From Clostridia bacterium (GTDB lineage Bacteria > Bacillota > Clostridia > Oscillospirales > CAG-272): a stretch of DNA of 38,966 nucleotides. Where the stretch lies: contig JAFTKO010000022.1 of NCBI GenBank assembly GCA_017453205.1, positions 1 through 38,966 on the forward strand. Direction: 5' to 3'. Each line of letters starts with the position of its first letter. Position 1 is the first letter of the stretch. This document shows, piece by piece, positions 30,762-36,158 of the stretch. The translations under genes were made by a program, and so were the position numbers. The notes under the pieces are model-generated. The model saw only the letters and a list, made by a program, of their open reading frames with translations, was not told where the DNA came from and did not search any database.

Positions 30762-32282
30762 TCAGAAGTACAATTCAAGTCTTAGCTTCGCGCTCTTGGC
30801 GTTATAATTCAAGCCAAAGTCTTTGGGGTCAATATCGCAATCCTCGCTGTAAATGCAAAAGGCCTGATGATCTAAATCACCAGGTCTTTTCTTATCTATG
30901 AAGTTGTAATATATCTCCACCTTGTCGTCATATAAGATAATTTCCTTGACGAGCAGGCGGATCATCGAATACGGCTCTTTCTTTAGTGCCTTGCAGATAA
31001 ATCGCTTGATATCGGCAGGCGTGATCTGTACTTGGCTTTTTGCTTTCTCCGCAAGCACCTTTCCTTCGGCTATCACCAGCGCGGCTTCGATTTCTTCGAT
31101 CCGCTGCTTTGTGGAGCTTGTGATAATACCCTGCGCAACGGCATCCAACATATTGTCTAATGCCTTTCGCAGCTTGTTGCGTTCCGCTTCAAGCAGATTT
31201 AATACGGAAGTCTCTTTGAGCTTCTGTTCGTGGGCTTCAAAGATTCTTGCCGTTATAAAATCAATCGTTTCGGGGTTATCCAGCACAGTAACCGTTGTGT
31301 CAACGACAAGCTGTTCCAGTACCTCTTTCCGTATTGCCGCCTTGTGGCAGAGGGTGGTATCCTTCTTTTTCAAGCCGCATTTGTAATAGCGAATGACCTT
31401 GCCCGTCTTAGACGTTCCGGAATCCGAGGTAATGGGCTTATGACAATAGCCGCAACGTAATTTGTTCTTCAAAAGGTACATAATGTTTTCCTTCGGATGC
31501 CTGCCGTGTCTGTTACCTTCTACGATAGCTTGAACATGATCGAATAAATGCTGCGGGACGATGGGAGGAAACATATTCGTATATTCTCCCTCTGATTTAT
31601 GATTATACACGCCAACATATCTTGTGTTTTGCAAAATACCGTAAATGATAGCCTGTGTAAATGGCTTGCCCTTGCGGTGCATAATGCCTTTTTCGGTCAG
31701 AGCTTTTATGATGTTTTTTGCATACGTGCCTGCCGCATACATTTCAAAAATATTTATAACGATAGCCGCTTCATCTTCGTTTACGAAAAATCTTTTGTTT
31801 TCCACTCTGTAGCCGTAAGGGATACCGCCTCCTGCATAGTTGCCTTTGATGCGGCTCTCGCGCTGTCCTCGGCTGACCTTTTGCGCCAGTTCTACGGAAT
31901 AGTATTCAGCCATACCTTCAAGCAACGATTCAAGGATGATCCCCTCGGGGCCTTCCGGGATATGCTCTTTGGCGGATACCAGCATAATTCCGTGATCCTT
32001 TAACGTCTTTTTGTGAATTGCCATTTCATACTTATTACGCGAGAAACGGTCTAATTTGTAAACCAACACCATATCCCACGCGCCTTTTTGAGCGTCTTTC
32101 AGCATCCGCTGAAAATCCGTTCTGTTGTCATTCTTACCCGTCATAGCTCTGTCGATATAGGTATCTACGATAATAATATCGTGATGCTCTGCGTATGACA
32201 TACACTCGCGGATCTGACCTTCAATGGATTTTTCCGTCCGTCTTTCGCTGGAATACCTTGCGTAAATAACTGCTGTTTTCAT
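30762..32282 (-). CDS. Large serine recombinase 1
   Basis: 506 residues from the ATG (MKTAVIYARYSS) that follows AGGAGG. Resolvase domain (1-150): YARYS with catalytic Ser near residue 11, DRAMTGKNDNRTDFQRML, and VYKLDRFSRNKYE. Recombinase DNA-binding domain (about 170-275, YGYRVENKRFFVNEDEAAIVINIF). Zinc ribbon (about 295-345: CGYCHKPITSD … YYKCGLKKKDTTLCHK). A C-terminal coiled-coil region (about 370-450), ending RLLVKEIILYDDKVEIYYNF plus an unusual 50-residue tail. Such proteins catalyse integration and excision of mobile elements through Ser-DNA intermediates. All catalytic motifs are intact. Paralogue of recombinase 2 at 33034; the pair seems to come from cassette duplication or tandem insertion. 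Confidence 0.92.
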   Translation of the reverse strand: MKTAVIYARYSSERRTEKSIEGQIRECMSYAEHHDIIIVDTYIDRAMTGKNDNRTDFQRMLKDAQKGAWDMVLVYKLDRFSRNKYEMAIHKKTLKDHGIMLVSAKEHIPEGPEGIILESLLEGMAEYYSVELAQKVSRGQRESRIKGNYAGGGIPYGYRVENKRFFVNEDEAAIVINIFEMYAAGTYAKNIIKALTEKGIMHRKGKPFTQAIIYGILQNTRYVGVYNHKSEGEYTNMFPPIVPQHLFDHVQAIVEGNRHGRHPKENIMYLLKNKLRCGYCHKPITSDSGTSKTGKVIRYYKCGLKKKDTTLCHKAAIRKEVLEQLVVDTTVTVLDNPETIDFITARIFEAHEQKLKETSVLNLLEAERNKLRKALDNMLDAVAQGIITSSTKQRIEEIEAALVIAEGKVLAEKAKSQVQITPADIKRFICKALKKEPYSMIRLLVKEIILYDDKVEIYYNFIDKKRPGDLDHQAFCIYSEDCDIDPKDFGLNYNAKSAKLRLELYF

Positions 32283-32529
32283 AGTGGTATAAACCTCCTG
32301 TTTCGTTTTTTTCTTTAGAATACAAAAAGAGCGAATAAATTTGAAGAACATCTGCTTAACCACTTTCTGACATCTACCTGTCTAAAACGTGATCTGATAT
32401 GCAGATGAACCAAACTTTATCCAAACTTCTATATTCTTCTTTCTCCCAACGGGACACCTTTTCCCGATCAGAAAAAGCCGAAGCCGTCAAGGGAAAAGGA
32501 AAAAGTATTGCAGTCGTATCACAACAAAA

Positions 32530-32574
32530 AGAGCCGATTTGAAAAACAGGTAAACTGTCAATCAAGTCGGCTCT
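32530..32574 (+). repeat. AGAGCCGATTTG-type hairpin, copy A
   Basis: AGAGCCGATTTGA / TCAAGTCGGCTCT stem enclosing a second small stem (ACAG/CTGT). Related hairpins occur at 32985-33027 and 34659-34704. It lies upstream of recombinase 1 (minus) and of the small plus-strand gene at 32801. The surrounding 32283-32800 stretch otherwise holds the TTGGTTGATGAT/TTTTGGCTAACC motifs (32692-32717) and a TATACT -10-like box near 32772. Confidence 0.6.
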
Positions 32575-32800
32575 ATGAATTTTCAGCGATACTTTTTACC
32601 CCTTTACGGGGGCGGATTTTTCTGATACACTCAAAACTCCCGTTGTCTCCAAGCAAACATACGGATAAGTTGGGAAAAGTTGTATCAATATTTGGTTGAT
32701 GATAAGTTTTGGCTAACCCACGGCTATCTTTTGGCTTGGTTGATGTTCTTCTTTTCGGAGCAGTTTTCCGTTATACTGAAAGAAAAAACGGAGGTAGCTT

Positions 32801-32968
32801 ATGAAAGAAATTCAAGTGAAAGGCAATAATAAGGACTTAAAGGTATTTATCAACGGTACGCCCGACATACGGCAGATTCCGAACGAGCTTGCAGACGCTT
32901 ATATTGTAGGCTTGGAACGGCGAATTACCGAGGACGTTCTAAAGAAGAACGAGCAAGCAGAAGCATAA
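32801..32968 (+). CDS. Small recombinase-associated protein A (NGTPxIxQIP family)
   Basis: 55 residues: KVFINGTPDIRQIPNELADA, then YIVGLERRITEDVLKKN and an acidic end. GGAGGT sits 5 nt upstream of the ATG. It shares the core (V/F)-x-x-N-G-T-P-x-I-x-Q-I-P…L-E with the small gene at 34404 that is coupled to recombinase 2. I do not recognise a named family (it does not look like TnpW). A basic-acidic helical C-terminus after a short beta segment is likely. It is on the plus strand between the two recombinases, closed by a hairpin at 32985. Possible roles are an accessory or directionality factor; this is inference from linkage. Confidence 0.65.
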   Translation: MKEIQVKGNNKDLKVFINGTPDIRQIPNELADAYIVGLERRITEDVLKKNEQAEA

Positions 32969-32984
32969 AAAATAGCAGTAAAAA

Positions 32985-33027
32985 AGAGCCGATTTGTCTA
33001 ACGGAAATTCCGTCAAGCAGATCGGCT
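32985..33027. repeat. AGAGCCGATTTG-type hairpin, copy B (terminator)
   Basis: AGCCGAT … ATCGGCT outer stem with an inner ACGGAAATTCCGT palindrome, followed by TTTTGTGTTAT. It lies between convergent genes (small protein A and recombinase 2) and probably terminates both. Confidence 0.65.
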
Positions 33028-33033
33028 TTTGTG

Positions 33034-34407
33034 TTATATATATTTATAATATATTTCTGCCCGATCATCAAATAAAATAATGTGGTCAACCAAAAAATCT
33101 ATCAATAACTGCGGTTCGCGTTGTAAAATGTTTTTTACATACTTTTCAATATCCTCACGGTTTATTTTTACACTCAGCTTTCCTTTTTCTATCAGTGTTT
33201 TTTCTTCTATCAATTTCTTTTTGTTCTCCAATTCGTTAAGTCTTGCTTGTGTCGAATCGGAGATAATTCCTTTTTCAATAGCTGTCAGCAAATTTGTTAT
33301 GGATCTCTCGATTTCTTTCTGTTCGCGTTGTAATATTTCTAAAACAGAACATAGTTTAACTCGTTGTTCATAAGCCGCATAAACGCGCTCTGAAACAAAA
33401 CTGATGAAATTCGTTTTACTCAATATTTGCGTAGTGGCATCGACAATAACGGGTTCTAATAAATCTTTGCGAACGGCTCTTTTCGTGCAAATATGCTGCC
33501 TCTTTTTACCTGCACATTGATAGTAATGAAATACCCGACCTGTCTTTGATGTTCCTGCTTCTACACTTACGTGAGAACCGCATTTTCCACACAAGAGCTT
33601 TCCGGTCAGCAAATATAAATTTTCGGTGCCGCGTCTTCCGTGTTTGTTGTTTAGTTTGCGTCCTATGATATCAAAAACAGCCGTAGGAATAATTTGAGGA
33701 TATATGTTTGAAAATACTTCACCCCCGTAACGATAGATACCGATGTATTTTTCATTTCGCAGCATACTGTAAACGCTACTGAAAGCAAACGGCTTTCCAC
33801 GGTTTGTGATACCCTTATTAGCTAAGTCTGCTATAATATCGTCTACAAATATCCCGTTTGCATATTGTGAAAATATGTATCTTACAATCTCCGCGTTTTC
33901 TTCATCAACCACAACTTTTTTATCGACGACCTTATAGCCCAAAAGAATATACCCGCCCGTAAAATTACCTTTTTGGCGGCTTTCATTCAGCCCTCGTTTG
34001 ACTTTTTGTGAAAGCTCTGCTGAATAATATTCAGCCATGCCCTCCAAGAGCGATTCGAGGATAATGCCTTCGGGAGTATCGGGGATATTCTCCATTGCCG
34101 ATACGAGCTTAATGCCGTTGTCCCGCAACGTCTTTTTGTGCATAGCAATCTCGTATTTGTTTCTTGAAAAGCGATCCAGCTTATAAACGAGAACCATATC
34201 CCAAGTTTGACGGGTGCAGTCCTTCATCATTTGTTGAAATCCGGAGCGATTGTCATTTGTGCCCGTCATAGCGCGGTCAATATATGTATCAAGTATCAGA
34301 ATATCGTTGCGCCGAGCGTAATCGTTGCACACACGAAGCTGCCCTTCGATGGATTGTTCTGTTTGTCTTTCGCTGGAATAACGCGCATAAATCACTGCTG
34401 TTTTCAT
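33034..34407 (-). CDS. Large serine recombinase 2
   Basis: 457 residues, intact. Resolvase domain with YARYS (catalytic Ser about 11), DRAMTGTNDNRSGFQQMM and VYKLDRFSRNKYE; recombinase domain (YKVVDKKVVVDEENAEIVRYIF); zinc ribbon (CGKCGSHVSVEAGTS … YYQCAGKKRQHICTK); coiled-coil (EILQREQKEIERSITNLL…) and the C-terminal FLVDHIILFDDRAEIYYKY. Very similar to recombinase 1 in the first 160 residues and clearly more diverged after that, so the two may recognise different sites. Its start overlaps the stop of small protein B by 4 nt (ATGA). Codons are more AT-rich than in recombinase 1, suggesting separate acquisition. Confidence 0.92.
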   Translation of the reverse strand: MKTAVIYARYSSERQTEQSIEGQLRVCNDYARRNDILILDTYIDRAMTGTNDNRSGFQQMMKDCTRQTWDMVLVYKLDRFSRNKYEIAMHKKTLRDNGIKLVSAMENIPDTPEGIILESLLEGMAEYYSAELSQKVKRGLNESRQKGNFTGGYILLGYKVVDKKVVVDEENAEIVRYIFSQYANGIFVDDIIADLANKGITNRGKPFAFSSVYSMLRNEKYIGIYRYGGEVFSNIYPQIIPTAVFDIIGRKLNNKHGRRGTENLYLLTGKLLCGKCGSHVSVEAGTSKTGRVFHYYQCAGKKRQHICTKRAVRKDLLEPVIVDATTQILSKTNFISFVSERVYAAYEQRVKLCSVLEILQREQKEIERSITNLLTAIEKGIISDSTQARLNELENKKKLIEEKTLIEKGKLSVKINREDIEKYVKNILQREPQLLIDFLVDHIILFDDRAEIYYKYI

Positions 34408-34583
34408 ACGGTTTCATCCTCCGATTTTTCGTATTTGTTTTTCACGATCAGTTCGGATACCTTCAATTCTAAGATTGAAACAAAGCTGTTCAATACGTCT
34501 TCGGGGATTTGCTCGATCTGTGGTGTGCCGTTTACGGTAAGGGGAAAGTGAGGGATGGATTTTTGGTTTTGTTTTTTCTTCAT
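34404..34583 (-). CDS. Small recombinase-associated protein B (NGTPxIxQIP family)
   Basis: 59 residues starting MKKKQNQKSIPHFPLTVNGT, then PQIEQIPEDVLNSFVSILEL and KVSELIVKNKYEKSEDETV. AAAAAAGGAGTC lies at the right distance from the ATG. It overlaps the recombinase 2 start by ATGA, so the two are made together. Homologous to small protein A through NGTPxIxQIP and the following helix. No signal peptide or cysteines. Such strict coupling argues for a partner role with the recombinase, for example regulating direction or binding DNA next to it. No experimental family is known to me. Confidence 0.7.
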   Translation of the reverse strand: MKKKQNQKSIPHFPLTVNGTPQIEQIPEDVLNSFVSILELKVSELIVKNKYEKSEDETV

Positions 34584-34658
34584 TGCTTTTGACTCCTTTT
34601 TTATAGAATGAGTAATCATTATATCCATAAAAAGCAGAGACTTCAAGAAAAAATATGA

Positions 34659-34704
34659 AAAGCCGATTTGTCTGGCGGAAATTCCGTCAAACAGACCGGC
34701 TCTT
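34659..34704. repeat. AGAGCCGATTTG-type hairpin, copy C
   Basis: AAAGCCGATTTGTCTGGCGG … CCGTCAAACAGACCGGCTCTTT, the best-conserved relative of copy B. Just beyond it, TTGGTTGATGAT (34740-34751) and TTTTGGCTAACC (34777-34788) repeat motifs also found at 32692-32717. A truncated plus-strand start (MGKEGSIRHKAQ then stop, near 34836-34874) suggests a lost gene of the duplicated cassette. The rest of 34789-34972 holds only the leader of the tyrosine recombinase gene, with an extended -10 TGG-TAAAAT at 34932-34940. Confidence 0.6.
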
Positions 34705-34972
34705 TGTTGTGCTATGTTGGGGTAATGTTTGGTTAATGCTTGGTTGATGATTGATATTGGCTCGGTAGATGTTATGTTTTGGCTAACCGTATGTTCTAAC
34801 ATTTCTTTCTCCTAAATGCTATACTGACGGCAACTATGGGAAAGGAGGGAAGCATTAGACACAAAGCACAGTAAGCAATGATGTGGTATAAAGCGTTTGT
34901 ATCGAGGGTTCAGGGATTATTCGCATTATTTTGGTAAAATAATATATTGAACTGTCACAAGGAGGACATTTT

Positions 34973-35812
34973 ATGAAAAGAACAGTATCTATCAACAATC
35001 TATATCAATTTCAAGAGCACTTGCGCTGTGAAGAACGCAGCGCGGCAACCATCGGAAAGTACGAGCATGACATCAAGTGTTTTTTGCTTTTTGTCGGAGA
35101 TCGGGAGCTTGAAAAATCCATTATTCTGGACTACAAGACTTCTCTTGGCAACACCTACGCGGTCACAAGCGCAAATTCTATGATCGCTGCACTCAATGCA
35201 TTTCTCCGCTTCTGCGGTTGGCACGACCTTTGTGTCAAGCAATTCAAAATGCAACGGCAAGCCTATTGCTCCGAAGAAAAGGAGCTGACTCGCGCTGAGT
35301 ATATCCGTCTCTTGGATGCGGCAACGAAAAAGAAGAACGAGAGATTGAATTTGATCATTCAGACCATTTGCGGTACGGGTATCCGAGTCAGTGAATTACA
35401 GTATATTACTGTTGAGGCTCTGCACAAGGGTGAGGCGGTGGTCAACTGCAAGGGAAAGAATCGCCGTATTTTCATCGTTTCCGAACTAAAGAAAAAACTG
35501 CTCCGTTACATTAAGGAGCAGAAGATCGCGTCGGGTGCGGTATTCGTTACAAGAAGTGGAAAGCCTGTCAGCAGAAACAACATCTGGCGTGAAATGAAAG
35601 CGCTGTGCGCGCAAGCAAACGTATCACCGAGCAAGGTGTTTCCTCACAATCTCCGTCACCTGTTTGCACGTACCTTTTACGGCATCGAAAAGGATATAGC
35701 AAAGCTCGCGGACATTCTCGGTCACGCAAGCATCAACACCACGCGCATCTATATTGTCACCACCGGAGCAGAGCATAAGCGCAAAATGGAGCATATGCGG
35801 CTGATTATCTAA
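34973..35812 (+). CDS. XerC/D-like tyrosine recombinase, probable DNA invertase
   Basis: 279 residues, intact. N-terminal SAM-like core-binding domain (about 8-90, FQEHLRCEERSAATIGKYEHDIKCFLLFV) and a catalytic domain (about 105-279). Catalytic set: Arg in CGTGIRVSELQYI, Lys in NCKGKNRR, His-x-x-Arg in HNLRHLFARTF, His in LGHASINTTRIY with the Tyr nucleophile in RIYIVT. An AAGGAGG site precedes the ATG. It is short and lacks the extra N-terminal arm-binding domain of integrases, like the Mpi/RecV class of invertases. A pair of 18-bp inverted repeats begins 36 nt after its stop and brackets a promoter, so it is the probable invertase of that switch. Confidence 0.9.
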   Translation: MKRTVSINNLYQFQEHLRCEERSAATIGKYEHDIKCFLLFVGDRELEKSIILDYKTSLGNTYAVTSANSMIAALNAFLRFCGWHDLCVKQFKMQRQAYCSEEKELTRAEYIRLLDAATKKKNERLNLIIQTICGTGIRVSELQYITVEALHKGEAVVNCKGKNRRIFIVSELKKKLLRYIKEQKIASGAVFVTRSGKPVSRNNIWREMKALCAQANVSPSKVFPHNLRHLFARTFYGIEKDIAKLADILGHASINTTRIYIVTTGAEHKRKMEHMRLII

Positions 35813-35847
35813 AAAATCCCGATGCGAATACACCGAGACACTTTACA

Positions 35848-35865
35848 ACATAACGGGAATTATGT
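35848..35865 (+). repeat. Left inverted repeat of the invertible segment
   Basis: ACATAACGGGAATTATGT, the exact reverse complement of 36089-36106. Each copy is itself a quasi-palindrome: arms ACATAA/TTATGT (extended outwards as TTTAYMACATAA-like arms) around an asymmetric 6-bp core CGGGAA. This is the form expected of a tyrosine recombinase crossover site. Confidence 0.85.
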
Positions 35866-35913
35866 GATAAACATTGATCCATTCCTGTTTGAAATAAATT
35901 GGATACATAAAGT

Positions 35914-35942
35914 ATTATACCACAAAATGCGTGTAAAATCAA
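35914..35942 (-). promoter_or_regulatory. Promoter inside the invertible segment, currently facing left
   Basis: Minus strand: -35 TTGATT (35937-35942), 17-nt spacer, extended -10 TGG-TATAAT (35914-35919). In this orientation it would produce a transcript antisense to the 3' end of the recombinase gene. Confidence 0.7.
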
Positions 35943-35975
35943 TATCTTTACCTAAATTTATATAATTTTTTCCAT

Positions 35976-36003
35976 AACGAAAACACCTTTCGTTTTCTTT
36001 TTT
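35976..36003 (+). terminator. Terminator inside the invertible segment, facing the lipoprotein gene
   Basis: AACGAAA / TTTCGTT stem with an ACACC loop followed by TTCTTTTTTT. It would stop read-through from the recombinase gene into the lipoprotein gene in the OFF state. Confidence 0.65.
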
Positions 36004-36088
36004 CAAAATTCATGCGAAAGGCTTTTTTGTTATGCCTATTTTTCTTTTTTTCTTACTTTTTGCGAAAGGATCTTTTGATCTTTTTACA

Positions 36089-36106
36089 ACATAATTCCCG
36101 TTATGT
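36089..36106 (+). repeat. Right inverted repeat of the invertible segment
   Basis: ACATAATTCCCGTTATGT, exact reverse complement of 35848-35865, preceded by TTTTTACA and followed by GATTG. It sits 52 nt upstream of the lipoprotein start codon, between any flipped promoter and the ribosome site. Confidence 0.85.
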
Positions 36107-36158
36107 GATTGTTTTGTTCTTGGGTGAAAAATCTATCAAAAGCCGGAGGAAAAAGAAA

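Larger units (their letters stand above)
35848..36106. other. 259-bp invertible promoter segment (predicted phase switch)
   Basis: Bounded by perfect 18-bp inverted repeats and placed between a tyrosine recombinase gene and a large surface lipoprotein gene. It contains a good promoter pointing left (35914-35942) and a terminator pointing right (35976-36003). In the present orientation the lipoprotein gene has no good promoter, thus OFF. Inversion would place the promoter at about 36012-36040, facing the gene with a leader of about 110 nt, and move the terminator behind it. The remainder is AT-rich with two TGCGAAAGG copies (36013, 36061). Confidence 0.75.

Noticed and set aside
35961-35966. 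Plus-strand TATAAT inside the invertible segment that might drive the lipoprotein in the present orientation
   Set aside because: No acceptable -35 lies 16-18 nt upstream, and the terminator at 35976-36003 follows directly, so productive transcription is unlikely.
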